From: PLA3 sp964592235
GTDB lineage: Bacteria > Planctomycetota > Phycisphaerae > UBA1845 > UTPLA1
DNA length: 64,000 bases
Direction of reading: 5' to 3'
Assembly (NCBI GenBank): GCA_964592235.1
Contig: CAZQCF010000013.1
Location: 1 to 64,000 of the forward strand
The notes below the pieces were generated by a model that was not told where the DNA came from, made no database searches, and saw only the letters and a list, made by a program, of their open reading frames with translations. The translations under genes and the position numbers were made by a program. This document shows positions 7,613 to 16,268 of this stretch, piece by piece (within the stretch, counting starts at the first letter, position 1; the number at the start of each line of letters is the position of its first letter).

Positions 7613-8386
7613 TCAGTCAATATCTTCCTCGACTTCAGACTCGTCGACCGCCTTCACGCGCCGTTCGGACTCGCCTGCGCAGGTCAGGCAGCGCCGCGCG
7701 AACGGAAGCACTTCAAGCCTCTTTCGCGGGATCGCCTTGCCGCAATCGACGCACAGCCCGTAGCTGCCGTCGTCGATGCGCTGGATTGCTGCTTCGATGT
7801 CATCGAGCTTGGCGGCTTCAATCGCGATCAACCCGACAGCCAGTTCATCTTCGAAGCCTTCCGATGCACGATCGCTCACATCGGGCAGGTCGCCGGCCTT
7901 CTCCGCCATCTGCGCCTGCGTGGACGATACGACCGACAGCAACTCGTGCCGCTGCTGAACCATGGCGTCGCGGATCGTTGCCATCCATTCGGCATCGACG
8001 GCGGGCTTTTGCGGTTTGGCCGGCGACTCGTCAACGGCGACATCTGTCGCAATTGAGGCCCGAGCCAGGGTACGCAGGTCCTCCGGTCCATACTGCGCGG
8101 CGGCGATGCGGCGCGGCGGCTCCGACTTGCGGGGCGCCTTCGGCGCGGCCGCCTGCTTTTCGACCGCGACCACCTTCGTGGGAGTCGCGGGTTTCGGCTC
8201 GGCGCGCGGTTCGGGCTTCGGCTTGCTCGCCTGCTTCGAGGGCTTCGAGACCTTTGCGGGTTTGGCCCTCGCAGCCGATTTCGTATCAGCCGACTTGGCG
8301 CGCGCCGCCGGCTTGGCAGACTTCGAAGCCGGCGCTTTCCTGGTAGTAGACTTCTTCGTTGCCATGCTAACGCTCGATTCCGCCAT
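7613..8386 (-). CDS. DksA/TraR-type zinc-finger protein with long basic N-terminus
   Basis: The C-terminal third (about 130-257) is a DksA/TraR domain: an acidic helical segment (DVSDRASEGFEDELA), then IQRIDDGSYGLCVDCGKAIP and a second pair, giving a C4 zinc site at Cys212, 215, 233 and 236. Such proteins bind the secondary channel of RNA polymerase and tune transcription with ppGpp. The first ~95 residues are a Lys/Ala/Pro-rich, likely disordered tail, unlike the ~150-residue E. coli DksA. The start could be residue 8 (MATKK) instead of 8386. The gene is monocistronic. Confidence 0.85.
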   Translation of the reverse strand: MAESSVSMATKKSTTRKAPASKSAKPAARAKSADTKSAARAKPAKVSKPSKQASKPKPEPRAEPKPATPTKVVAVEKQAAAPKAPRKSEPPRRIAAAQYGPEDLRTLARASIATDVAVDESPAKPQKPAVDAEWMATIRDAMVQQRHELLSVVSSTQAQMAEKAGDLPDVSDRASEGFEDELAVGLIAIEAAKLDDIEAAIQRIDDGSYGLCVDCGKAIPRKRLEVLPFARRCLTCAGESERRVKAVDESEVEEDID

Positions 8387-8982
8387 CCTGGCCCCCGTCG
8401 GCGGGCGGAAGACGACTGCTCACGCGAACCCCCATCCAAACAACTCTCGTGCCCGCACTCCCCCTCGCACCGCGATGTTGCCCGCGCTGGGCCTGCCGCG
8501 CCGAGGGGTCCGAGAGTGTAGTCGCCCGAAAACGGGACGCAAAAGAATCCTATCCACGCCCTTCCAAGTCAAGTACTTATTTTGACCCCAGTTATGACGC
8601 CGTCCCGGAGCTTGTTCCGATCGAGCCCCCGCCCAGTCAGAATATCTGCTTCCAGGAGCCGGACCCTTCCACCGTCGCGCCATCCATGAGGGTGTTTCAT
8701 TGGGCCGCACAAGCCGATATTCGTGCCCACAAAACCTTGCCGGCGCAAGCGACAACTCATAGAATTGAAGCGGGTTATGAGCGGGAAGAAGCGCTGTTGG
8801 TCTCGCGGGCAAGTCCGCAACCAGGCTGCGTAAAATTCAGCCGTATTGCGTCGAAGTGCCTTCTCCCCCGGGTCGATTTGAATACCTGTCGGCCGGGTCA
8901 CCGGACCTGTGGCCCGCTGTGAATTCTGCAAAGACGGTCAGGGAGGGTCGTCGCGGCTCGTCGAAGGGGTGAGGCAGGCGGC
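8387..8982. other. Long intergenic region, no gene recognised
   Basis: About 600 bp separate the divergent DksA-like and radical SAM genes. The part from about 8520 to 8900 is less GC-rich than its neighbours. Open frames exist on both strands (8449-8922 plus, 8569-8931 minus), but their products look like random translations. I see no terminator, tRNA or clear repeat. The promoters of both flanking genes must lie here. Confidence 0.5.
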
Positions 8983-10305
8983 ATGATCGCGCACAACGAT
9001 GACATCGGGAAGGGTTCCAGGGCCGCGGCGCGTCCGAGCCTCGTGTCCCGGCTTAGTCCGATTCGCCTCGTGCAGCGCCTTGCCCGGCGCGGCTCGTACA
9101 TCCATCAGATAATCGGCGGCGCCCTGCGCCGCAGTGGCTGGTTCGTCGAACAGCTCACGTTCCGCCGCTTCATGAACATGGCGACCACGGGCGTGCAGTT
9201 CTTCCTGAAGAGCGAGCGCATGCGCGCCATGCCCGTGATCGTGAAGATCGACATCTCGCCGATGTGCAATTTGAGCTGCACCACGTGCGTCCACGCCGAC
9301 CCGCACGGCGACCCGCAACTGGAGAAGCAGGAGTTCAAGCCGCAGCATCGCATGAGCGTCGAGCAGTTCCGGCGGATCATCGACGAGATCCGTGGCAAGG
9401 CATCGGCCGTCTCGCTGTACTACGTCGGCGATCCGCTCGTCCACCCTGACATGGACGAGATGTGCTCGATCGCGCGCGATGCGAAGCTGAACGTACACGT
9501 CAGCACCAATTTCAGCTTCTCGCTGACCGATGCCCGAATCAAACGCATGATCGACAGCGGCCTGACGCACCTGACGGTCTGCGTGGACGGCCTGTCGCAG
9601 AAGAAGTACGAGATGACGCGCGTCGGCGGGCGGATCGAGCGCGTCCTGAATAATCTCGACCGCATGTGCAAGTTCCGGCGCGAGCTGGGCCGTACCTATC
9701 CGAAGATCGAAGTGCAATACATCAAATTCCAGCACAACGTCGATGAGCTGGAGCCGGCTCGCGATTTGCTGCTCGGCTGGGGAATCGACCAGTTCACGGA
9801 TTTCTGGGGCGATTTGGGCAATTACGTCGATCGCGACCCGGGCACGTTTCGCGTGATCAAACCGCGCGAAAACAAGCGCGTCCCGCAGTGCTACTGGCCG
9901 CACGGGAACATCGTGATCAAGTACAACGGCGATGTGATCCCCTGTTGTACCTATCGGATCGGCCAGCAATACACGGCGAGCGACGACGCGCGGGTGCTGG
10001 GCAACGTCTTTCAAACCAGCGTGCGCGAAGTATGGAACAACGAGAAGTATCGCCAGGCCCGACGGATGGTCTCCAATCCGCAATCGGTGTTGCACGATCC
10101 GGCGTTGAAGGATCACTTCTGCTACGGCTGCCCGGCTATTTTTGAAACGACCTCGGACACGCCGTTCAAGATGGCCAACCACCTGAAGTGGGAGGATCAC
10201 TATGAACTGGGCGCTGACGGGCGACCCATTCCCAGGAATCCGCACTTCCGGCCCGTCTCGGTCACGCAGGTGGGTCTGCCCAACGGCGACATGGCGTCGG
10301 TCTAG
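8983..10305 (+). CDS. Radical SAM/SPASM-domain protein
   Basis: This 440-residue enzyme binds a 4Fe-4S cluster and S-adenosylmethionine through CNLSCTTC (Cys95, 99, 102), following VIVKIDISPM. YYVGDPLVHPDMDEM, NVHVSTNFSF and LTVCVDGLSQKKYE are the expected barrel strands. The C-terminus has further cysteines (PQCYWP, GDVIPCCTYR, HFCYGCPAIFE) typical of SPASM auxiliary clusters. SPASM enzymes modify peptides, make cofactors or act on sugars. No peptide precursor is evident nearby, so the substrate is unknown. About 80 residues precede the barrel, more than in minimal members. ATG 8983 follows gaggcaggcggc. Confidence 0.85.
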   Translation: MIAHNDDIGKGSRAAARPSLVSRLSPIRLVQRLARRGSYIHQIIGGALRRSGWFVEQLTFRRFMNMATTGVQFFLKSERMRAMPVIVKIDISPMCNLSCTTCVHADPHGDPQLEKQEFKPQHRMSVEQFRRIIDEIRGKASAVSLYYVGDPLVHPDMDEMCSIARDAKLNVHVSTNFSFSLTDARIKRMIDSGLTHLTVCVDGLSQKKYEMTRVGGRIERVLNNLDRMCKFRRELGRTYPKIEVQYIKFQHNVDELEPARDLLLGWGIDQFTDFWGDLGNYVDRDPGTFRVIKPRENKRVPQCYWPHGNIVIKYNGDVIPCCTYRIGQQYTASDDARVLGNVFQTSVREVWNNEKYRQARRMVSNPQSVLHDPALKDHFCYGCPAIFETTSDTPFKMANHLKWEDHYELGADGRPIPRNPHFRPVSVTQVGLPNGDMASV

Positions 10306-10311
10306 GTCGTG

Positions 10312-10656
10312 TCAGTATCGCGGCACTTTCGGATCAATCTCCAGCGACCACGCATCGATGCCGCCGGCCATGCTCTTGACCGGCCCCAGTCCCGCTTCGC
10401 GCAGCAGCGCGGCGGCCTTGAGGCTGCGCCCGCCGTGATGGCAGTGTGCGACGACGGTTTTTCCCGACGCCAGTTCGCGCAACTCGTCAAGCCGATTCGC
10501 CAGGTCCGGCAGCGGGAACAGCAACGCTCCTTCGATCCGGCACGTCGAATGCTCATCCGGGTTGCGTACGTCGAGCAATACGAATCCGTCGCGATCATCC
10601 AGCATTTGCCGCGTGTGCTGAACGCTCACTTCCCACTCCGGGTTGATTTCGCGCAT
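10312..10656 (-). CDS. Single-domain rhodanese
   Basis: This 114-residue rhodanese-fold sulfurtransferase carries the catalytic Cys72 in the loop AHCHHGGRS. FVLLDVRNPDEHSTCRIEGALLFPLPDL and MAGGIDAWSLEIDP are conserved landmarks. It would move sulfane sulfur through a persulfide on Cys72. It lies head-on to the radical SAM gene with a 6-bp gap and starts at ATG 10656 after GGAGAGGA. No signal peptide, so cytosolic. Donor and acceptor are unknown. Confidence 0.9.
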   Translation of the reverse strand: MREINPEWEVSVQHTRQMLDDRDGFVLLDVRNPDEHSTCRIEGALLFPLPDLANRLDELRELASGKTVVAHCHHGGRSLKAAALLREAGLGPVKSMAGGIDAWSLEIDPKVPRY

Positions 10657-10715
10657 TCAATCCTCTCCATTCATCGCACGCGAGCTTGTCGCGGCGTGAG
10701 TCAATAACCTAAATG

Positions 10716-11381
10716 CTATGCGCCGCAAAATCGCAGCACTTCGTTCACGGTCTTGCGAATCCCCTCGAACACTTCGGCCGGGCCTTTGCCGAGCATGTAG
10801 GCGGGCGTGCTGACGATCTTGTGACGTTCATCCACGACCATGTCCCGCGCGGCGCAATTCACGTGTTCGCAGCCCATTTCGCCGATGGCAGCGGCCGTGC
10901 CGGTATCGGAGCCGATCGTCAGCTTCGCGTGAATGTCCTTGCCGCCGAGGATGCGCGCCAGCATGGCAGGGGCGATGCAAATCGCGCCGATGGGCTTCTT
11001 CGCCGCGATCATTTCACTGATGAGGCGCTCGACTTCGGGGTGGACGCGGCATTTCGGCCCATCGACGGCAAAGGTGCAGAGATTCTTCGCCGCGCCAAAG
11101 CCGCCGGGGAAAATCAGCGCGTCGATGTCCGCAGCCCGAACCTCCTTCAGATCTCGGATCTCTCCGCGGGCGATTCGCGCCGATTCGACCAGAACGTTGC
11201 GCGACCCTTCGCCCGGCTTGTTCGTCAGGTGATTCACGACGCCGGCCTGCGGCGCGTCCGGCGCGCAGCAGACCGCCTTCGCGCCGGCCTGGTCGATGGC
11301 CAGCAGCGTCAACACGGACTCGTGAATCTCGGCGCCGTCAAAGACGCCGCAGCCGCTTAGACATACAGCGAGTTTTTTCAT
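10716..11381 (-). CDS. elbB: ElbB-type glyoxalase/DJ-1 superfamily protein
   Basis: The 221-residue protein has the DJ-1/PfpI-like fold of ElbB (isoprenoid biosynthesis glyoxalase). It begins MKKLAVCLSGCGVFDGAEIHE, has DALIFPGGFGAAKNL, and carries the nucleophile-elbow Cys135 in PIGAICIAPAM. ElbB proteins show weak glyoxalase activity and were linked to isoprenoid synthesis in E. coli. The start is ATG 11381 (GGAG upstream); the longer frame to 11429 adds a non-conserved leader. It lies just downstream of the GTPase gene, likely in one unit. Confidence 0.88.
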   Translation of the reverse strand: MKKLAVCLSGCGVFDGAEIHESVLTLLAIDQAGAKAVCCAPDAPQAGVVNHLTNKPGEGSRNVLVESARIARGEIRDLKEVRAADIDALIFPGGFGAAKNLCTFAVDGPKCRVHPEVERLISEMIAAKKPIGAICIAPAMLARILGGKDIHAKLTIGSDTGTAAAIGEMGCEHVNCAARDMVVDERHKIVSTPAYMLGKGPAEVFEGIRKTVNEVLRFCGA

Positions 11382-11454
11382 GATGCCACTCCGGATGCGT
11401 CGCAGGGTGCGTTCGGGACGCCCCCCCACGTTCCATGGGTGGGCCGTGCCCGCC

Positions 11455-12465
11455 CTACTTTTCGTGCAATTCTACCACGTTCTTGTCCGTCAGCACGTGC
11501 GTGGCCGTGACGAGCTGGCCGTCGTGGACGGTTCCGCCCCAGATGCGCGCGCCGCTCAATTTCTCCGCGAGGTCCTTGTGAATGTGTACGGCCATATCGT
11601 GTATCGTCGCGCCGACCGGCAGGATGAAGGGCGACGACTTGTCGACCGGCTTGCCCGGCTTCTTCGCGTAGACGCGAATCACGTAGAGAAGCTCGAATAC
11701 GGCCGCCATCATCTGCGGCAGACCCTCGCCGCCCGCAGCCGAGACCGGCACGATCTTCAGCGGGCATCCCGTGAGTTCTCGAAATCCGTCGAGATTGTCC
11801 CCTGCCCCCGGCGTGTCCGACTTGTTCGCCACAAGGATCGCCCGTTTCGGCACCGCCGCCGATTCGTCCTCGTCGAACTCCAGGATCGCCTGCGACACCG
11901 GCCGCACGCCGTGTTCCGACAACAGCGCCATGCATTGCTCGTATTGATCGAGCAACTCAATCGCCGACAGATCGACCACGATCAGCAACACGTCCGCGGC
12001 GCGGAACGCACCCATCATCCCCGGCTGTACGTGCCCCGCCATGATCGGCGGCATGTCCACCAATTGGATCGGCACATCTTCATGCAGCGCCATGCCCGGC
12101 ACGGCCGCGTGCGTCGAGAACGGATACTCGGCGATTTCCACCTTGGCGCTGGTCAGCGCCCCGACAATCGAACTCTTGCCGACGTTGGCCGCCCCCATCA
12201 GCACAGCTTGCCCGGCCCCCTGCTTCGGCACGCTGAATGCATCGTGATGGCCCCCGGAGGATTTCTGCTTGTGAGCCGCGGCCGTCGCCGCCTCGCGCGC
12301 CGCGGAGAGTTTCTGCTTCAGCGCTGACTGAAGCTTCTCGCTGGCCTTGTGCTTCGGCACGAGGCGCAGCATCTCTTCCAGCGCGGCGACTTTCTCCGCC
12401 GGTGAGGATGCGTTGCGATACCGCTCCTCGGCCTTGTTGTACATCGGCGATTGGTTGACGGCCAT
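11455..12465 (-). CDS. Obg/DRG-family GTPase with TGS domain
   Basis: The 336-residue protein has an N-terminal helical segment (1-80) and a GTPase domain with P-loop GAANVGKS at 91-98, a YPFSTH switch region typical of Obg/DRG proteins, a DMPP G3 motif and NKSD (G4). A C-terminal TGS-type domain (about 265-336, IRVYAKKPGKP...VHIHKDLAEKL...THVLTDKNVVEL) completes the DRG layout. DRG-like GTPases associate with ribosomes. DTPG of the usual G3 is replaced by DMPP. It is translated from ATG 12465, which lies 6 bp from a -10-like TAGGAT. Confidence 0.85.
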   Translation of the reverse strand: MAVNQSPMYNKAEERYRNASSPAEKVAALEEMLRLVPKHKASEKLQSALKQKLSAAREAATAAAHKQKSSGGHHDAFSVPKQGAGQAVLMGAANVGKSSIVGALTSAKVEIAEYPFSTHAAVPGMALHEDVPIQLVDMPPIMAGHVQPGMMGAFRAADVLLIVVDLSAIELLDQYEQCMALLSEHGVRPVSQAILEFDEDESAAVPKRAILVANKSDTPGAGDNLDGFRELTGCPLKIVPVSAAGGEGLPQMMAAVFELLYVIRVYAKKPGKPVDKSSPFILPVGATIHDMAVHIHKDLAEKLSGARIWGGTVHDGQLVTATHVLTDKNVVELHEK

Positions 12466-12471
12466 GCTTCC

Positions 12472-12500
12472 ATCCTAACTCGCGCGGCGTGCGTGCAAAA
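12472..12500 (-). promoter_or_regulatory. Promoter of the TGS-GTPase gene
   Basis: On the minus strand TTTTGC (12495-12500) and TAGGAT (12472-12477) are 17 bp apart. The -10 ends 6 bp from ATG 12465. It overlaps the -35 of the divergent promoter. Confidence 0.45.
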
Positions 12501-12522
12501 GTGCGGCCGCTCGCGGTAAGAT
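12494..12522 (+). promoter_or_regulatory. Divergent promoter for the phosphodiesterase gene
   Basis: TGCAAA (12494-12499) and TAAGAT (12517-12522) are 17 bp apart. The -35 is weak but shares its bases with the minus-strand promoter, giving a back-to-back arrangement. Confidence 0.4.
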
Positions 12523-12574
12523 AGCAGACGATGCGACGGGCTAGTTGCCTCACTCACGGGGGACCCCTACCACG

Positions 12575-13072
12575 ATGATCCTAGGGATTCTTTCCGACAG
12601 CCACGGTGACGCCGAAGCGACCTCGCGCGCGGTGGAGCTGTTGCGCGGGCGCGGCGCGGAGCTGTTCATCCACTGCGGCGACCTGTGCGGCACGGCCGTG
12701 CTCGATGTGCTGGCCGGGCTGAATTGTCGATTCGTCTGGGGGAATTGCGACCATCCCGACGCCGCGATGAAGAAATACGTCCGCGATATCGGCCTGCCCA
12801 TGCCGGAAGGCGATCTCACGTTCGAGCTCGATGGAAAATCCATCGCCGTGTTTCACGGGCACGAAGACAGCTTCCCCTCGGCAGTCGAATCCGGCCGATT
12901 CGATTACGTCTTGCACGGCCACACGCACCGCTACGCGGACACACGGGTCGGTCGTACGCGCGTGATCAATCCCGGCGCGCTCTACCGCGCCCGGCCGCAT
13001 ACGGTGGCGACGCTGAATGTCGCCGCGGATACCGTTTGCTTTCTCCGATTGGACACAGGCATGCGGGTGTGA
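12575..13072 (+). CDS. YfcE/MJ0936-type metallophosphoesterase
   Basis: This 165-residue phosphodiesterase has the two-metal motifs of the family: ILSDSHGD near the N-terminus, IHCGDLCG, WGNCDHP, FHGHEDSF and LHGHTHRY. Proteins of this size hydrolyse phosphodiesters in vitro; the natural substrate is unknown. The start is ATG 12575 after GGGGGA, ten codons inside the longer frame. It is divergent from the TGS-GTPase gene. Confidence 0.88.
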   Translation: MILGILSDSHGDAEATSRAVELLRGRGAELFIHCGDLCGTAVLDVLAGLNCRFVWGNCDHPDAAMKKYVRDIGLPMPEGDLTFELDGKSIAVFHGHEDSFPSAVESGRFDYVLHGHTHRYADTRVGRTRVINPGALYRARPHTVATLNVAADTVCFLRLDTGMRV

Positions 13073-13276
13073 GGCCCTCCCTCATTCGCCCGTCCCCACC
13101 CGGGATTGACGCGTCAGCTTGAAACCGACGGATAGCCATCCGCCGGCTTTGTACGCCTTCCCTTGACGGCAACGATGCCACGCTCGCATTTCAAATCGGC
13201 GGCGGTAACATTCCCCCAAACGACGCACGCGGGGAATCGGTTCTCCGCGTGCAATCGACTCCAACGGAGGAAATCC

Positions 13277-14077
13277 ATGTCCGCCACGACTCCTGTACGC
13301 ACCACCGGTGTCGCGCTGTGCAGCCTGGTCTGCGGCGCGTTTCTCTGGGCACTTGTTTCGCCCGCGTTCTTGAGCGCGCAGCAGAAAGACGAACACGCCG
13401 GGCACGATCACGGCAGCCAGAAGGACGCTCACGATCACGGCGCGTCGGCCCGAAACGCCGAGAACTGGGCGCCGGTCAACAAAATGCACCTGTACCTCTG
13501 CGCGTTTCACGTCGCCAAGGAGAAGCCCCGCTTCCAGGTCGAGGCGCACCATTACTGCTCGCCGCAGTCCAAGAGCGGCGACCTGCATCAGTGCGTGATC
13601 TACGACACGCGCGGCCCAAACCCCAAGCTGCTCGGCACCGAGTACATCATCACCGACGAGGCGTATCAGAAGCTGCCCGCCGAGGAGAAGCGCTTCTGGC
13701 ACCCGCACGCGTATGAGATTCTCTCCGGCCAGCTTGTCGCGCCCGACATGCCCAAGATGGGCGACGATATTTTCCCCGGCCTCATCAACACCTGGGGCAA
13801 GACGTGGCACACCTGGCCCGACCCGACGACCGACTACCCCACCGGCGAGCCGCTGCTGATGTGGTCGGCCAACGGCGACGGGCAAATCGACAATAAGCTG
13901 ATTGCCAAGCGCGACGCGCAGTTCAACATCAAGACGGATGACATTCGCGCGCGGCGCAAGTTCATGGGCTTCGAGGTGCCGCAGATTCCGCCGCCCAAGT
14001 CGATGAGCGACCTGGGCCGCCGCTGGACCGCGAGCGGTAAGGACGAGCCGACGAAGCTGAAAGGCGCGGGGGGATGA
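13277..14077 (+). CDS. Exported DUF1264 (oil-body-associated-like) protein
   Basis: This 266-residue protein matches DUF1264, best known from plant oil-body-associated proteins: MHLYLCAFHVAKEK, VEAHHYCSP, LHQCVIYDT, GTEYIITDEAY, KRFWHPHAYEI, SGQLVAPD and GKTWHTWPDP. A hydrophobic N-terminal segment predicts export or anchoring, followed by a His/Asp-rich metal-binding-like stretch (HAGHDHG, HDHG at about residues 37-55). ATG 13277 follows GGAGG at the right distance; the frame is open upstream but unlikely to be used. Molecular function is not established for the family. Confidence 0.8.
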   Translation: MSATTPVRTTGVALCSLVCGAFLWALVSPAFLSAQQKDEHAGHDHGSQKDAHDHGASARNAENWAPVNKMHLYLCAFHVAKEKPRFQVEAHHYCSPQSKSGDLHQCVIYDTRGPNPKLLGTEYIITDEAYQKLPAEEKRFWHPHAYEILSGQLVAPDMPKMGDDIFPGLINTWGKTWHTWPDPTTDYPTGEPLLMWSANGDGQIDNKLIAKRDAQFNIKTDDIRARRKFMGFEVPQIPPPKSMSDLGRRWTASGKDEPTKLKGAGG

Positions 14078-14130
14078 TGCCGCGTCGCCCGCATTGAGTG
14101 GCGTCGCATGCAGTGATAGACGATAACGAT

Positions 14131-14165
14131 CGGGGCAGGGCAGAGATCGAATCTGTCCTGCCCCG
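14131..14165. terminator. Strong hairpin between convergent genes
   Basis: A 14-bp stem (14131-14144 with 14152-14165, one G-T pair) closes a GATCGAA loop. No T-run follows on either strand. It lies between converging genes, so a role as transcript end is likely but not certain. Confidence 0.5.
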
Positions 14166-14264
14166 AATGTGCCAAACAATTGCAAAGCCGCACCAAATCT
14201 CGATTCGAACCCCCTAATGACGCATTGGCTTCCGTCCAATGAAGGCAAGACCGCTTTGTGATCT

Positions 14265-15392
14265 CTAGCCACCTGTCACGGCCAGCCAACGCCCAGTTGT
14301 TCGATGGAATTCACCCGTGAGACTATCCCAGTAACATCGAGCGATAGGACAATTGGGAAGCGTTGGCGCGGAACCATACCGAGGGTTCTCCCAAAGCTCC
14401 ATTTTTTCCTGCCCGGGATTATGCGGCAAACATCCTTCGCAGATGAGTATAGAACGAGTGTCGTCCCGAATTGACCCATTCTTCATGGGGGACCAAAGCC
14501 CATTGGGCTCGCGATATTGCTTGGTAATATTGGATCGAGGACAGACTACCGTATGATGCTGTCCGATCAACGCATTGAGGATGTCATCCTCATCGGGCGT
14601 CGAACTGAAATCGATCCAATGGATAGCGATGAGCAACGGGATACACAAATTGCTATGCTGGCAACGTTTGTTGTCAAGTATTTTTTCTAGCCGCAGGTGG
14701 CTTTCCGGCCATCCAGAACTCGTTCGCATAACACAAACGTTTTTCGGGTGCTTATCCTCATTTAGCGGCACCAAACACATTCGAATGCGCCAGCCCGATC
14801 TAAAGTCCTCATATTCAAACTCATCATCGTCTGTCAGTTGCGGATGGGCTCGCTGTATATGATCTTGAAACTTTTTGTCTAAGAACTTTGCAAGATGAGC
14901 TGCCGATGGACTCTGCGAGGTCGAGGAGTACGATCGAACATCCACACCAAATCCGGGCACTGTCACCTTTTGGCTTGCCATCATAAACAATTCATCTATC
15001 AACTTTTCATCTCGCTGTGATGAGTTATCTCCGTTGTAGATAGTTGCCTCTACTGCACACAGCGGCTTACCTGCCGACTGTAACAAGAAATCAGGCTTGC
15101 TCACTCCAGGAAGCTGGGTAGGGATTGAGGGATTCAGTCCAAGACGAGTAAAGAAGCTGTAAAGATGCAACTCAAATGCCGCGCCATAGTATTGAGACGC
15201 ATCCCTGCTCTTCAGCCGTGCGAGAACATCATTCACATGTTGCGGGGGATATGCTCTCACCCAGTCATCAATACTCGTTCGCGCTACATCCCCTTGAGGG
15301 CGAGAGGAGCGTGATACATGGTCGAATTTGGATTGGCCCGGCTGTATTCGGCCGGCCTGGGTGTTGACAGTCTTCGGGTCAAATATTGACAT
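14265..15392 (-). CDS. Orphan AT-rich gene, PD-(D/E)XK-like fold suspected
   Basis: This 375-residue protein lies in visibly lower-GC DNA than the genes on both sides. Residues 68-120 read YYGAAFELHLYSFFTRLG...PGVSKPDFLLQSAG...CAVEATIY: a helix Glu74, Asp101 in KPDFLL and Glu115-Ala-Thr117. This is the layout of PD-(D/E)XK nuclease-like folds, but with Thr in place of the catalytic Lys. The N-terminal ~65 residues and the C-terminal half (200-375, with several Cys and His) match nothing I know. The likely ATG is 15392; the ribosome site is weak. It stands alone with no methylase or toxin-antitoxin partner. Function unknown; a defence or DNA-processing role is only a guess. Confidence 0.65.
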   Translation of the reverse strand: MSIFDPKTVNTQAGRIQPGQSKFDHVSRSSRPQGDVARTSIDDWVRAYPPQHVNDVLARLKSRDASQYYGAAFELHLYSFFTRLGLNPSIPTQLPGVSKPDFLLQSAGKPLCAVEATIYNGDNSSQRDEKLIDELFMMASQKVTVPGFGVDVRSYSSTSQSPSAAHLAKFLDKKFQDHIQRAHPQLTDDDEFEYEDFRSGWRIRMCLVPLNEDKHPKNVCVMRTSSGWPESHLRLEKILDNKRCQHSNLCIPLLIAIHWIDFSSTPDEDDILNALIGQHHTVVCPRSNITKQYREPNGLWSPMKNGSIRDDTRSILICEGCLPHNPGQEKMELWENPRYGSAPTLPNCPIARCYWDSLTGEFHRTTGRWLAVTGG

Positions 15393-15816
15393 CTCTAAGA
15401 CTTATCCGCAAAGCCAAACCAATGACCGTAAAGTGATAGCTAGAAGCACCAAACTATTATGGGTTTACCAAACCGTTTCGACAATCCGGCTATCCACGAT
15501 GGCTTGGTCGCGTGTCAGCATGCGAACCGACTCATTCAGCAAATCGCAGGGAATAGTCGGGAATCGTCGGTTCTCGGTCAATATGGCCAAATTCCCATTC
15601 CAAAATCGCCATTGGACTTTCCCCCGCACCCCTCTTACAGTACCTGCGGTTGGTTCGACGACCGAGCATTTCAGGCTACGTGACAAGTCTTTCGACTTCT
15701 TCGCTCCTGCATCCTCCTTCGCATTCCCGCCTTTCTGGTCCGAAACGCTGGACCCTTTCACTGTGTCCCTGAAAGTTCAAACGGGATGCAAAAGGCTATT
15801 TCGCAGGAGTTTGCAC
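15393..15816. other. AT-richer intergenic stretch
   Basis: About 420 bp between the orphan gene and the RRM gene share the lower GC content of the orphan gene and may belong to the same acquired segment. One minus-strand frame (15465-15761, GTG start) is open but lacks convincing coding character. The 3' part should hold the 5' leader of the RRM gene, including CAGGAG before ATG 15817. Confidence 0.5.
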
Positions 15817-16122
15817 ATGGCCAAGAAACTGTATGTTGGAAACCTGGGATTTGACGTCACCGACGCCGATCTCCAAACCTTGTTCGCACCGCACGGCAGC
15901 GTGCTTAGCGCGCAGGTCATCATGGATCGCGACACCGGTCGAAGCAAAGGCTTCGGCTTTGTCGAGATCGGTTCAGACGGCGAGGCCACGACGGCCATCG
16001 CCGCGCTGGACGGCAAGGAGCACGGCGGTCGCACGCTGAAGGTCAACGAAGCCAAGCCGAAGGAGAATCGCTCCGGTGGCGGTGGTTACGGTGGCGGCGG
16101 CGGCGGTCGACGCCGATACTAG
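15817..16122 (+). CDS. Small RRM RNA-binding protein with Gly-rich tail
   Basis: A single RNA recognition motif of about 80 residues with RNP2 LYVGNLG (5-11) and RNP1 KGFGFVEI (44-51) is followed by a Gly/Arg/Tyr tail (86-101). Such proteins in cyanobacteria and planctomycetes resemble plant glycine-rich RNA-binding proteins and are often cold-induced; cold control here is only inferred. ATG 15817 follows GCAGGAG. The gene is monocistronic and ends before a strong terminator at 16150. Confidence 0.92.
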   Translation: MAKKLYVGNLGFDVTDADLQTLFAPHGSVLSAQVIMDRDTGRSKGFGFVEIGSDGEATTAIAALDGKEHGGRTLKVNEAKPKENRSGGGGYGGGGGGRRRY

Positions 16123-16149
16123 ACCAGCCGGTTTCCCAGCTTGGATTTC

Positions 16150-16193
16150 ACGGGCTTGGTGCGGGCAATTCGCCGGTGCCAAGCCCGTTTTTT
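16150..16193 (+). terminator. Intrinsic terminator of the RRM gene
   Basis: ACGGGCTTGG (16150-16159) pairs perfectly with CCAAGCCCGT (16179-16188) and runs into six T. Confidence 0.9.
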
Positions 16194-16268
16194 GTGCCGA
16201 CTGACTATGACGCCGATGCCAGGGGAGCGGGCGTGCCTTCGACGGAAGCGCGGAGGCATTTTGCGGAA

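Noticed and set aside
8449..8931. Frames on both strands in the 8387-8982 gap
   Set aside because: The products look like translations of non-coding DNA; no ribosome site or family.
14190..14215. A GGGTTCGAATC-like tRNA T-arm motif on the minus strand, and a CATTGG-loop-CCAATG hairpin, near the AT-rich orphan gene
   Set aside because: No T-stem pairing, no acceptor stem and no U before the would-be anticodon. It is not a tRNA, and an attachment-site role is not supported.
15465..15761. Open minus-strand frame with GTG start between the orphan gene and the RRM gene
   Set aside because: No recognisable family and weak coding character; kept only in the description of the gap.
16161..16181. 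TTGGCAC sequence on the minus strand resembling a sigma-54 -24 element
   Set aside because: The GG-to-GC distance is 12, not 10, and it is part of the RRM-gene terminator.
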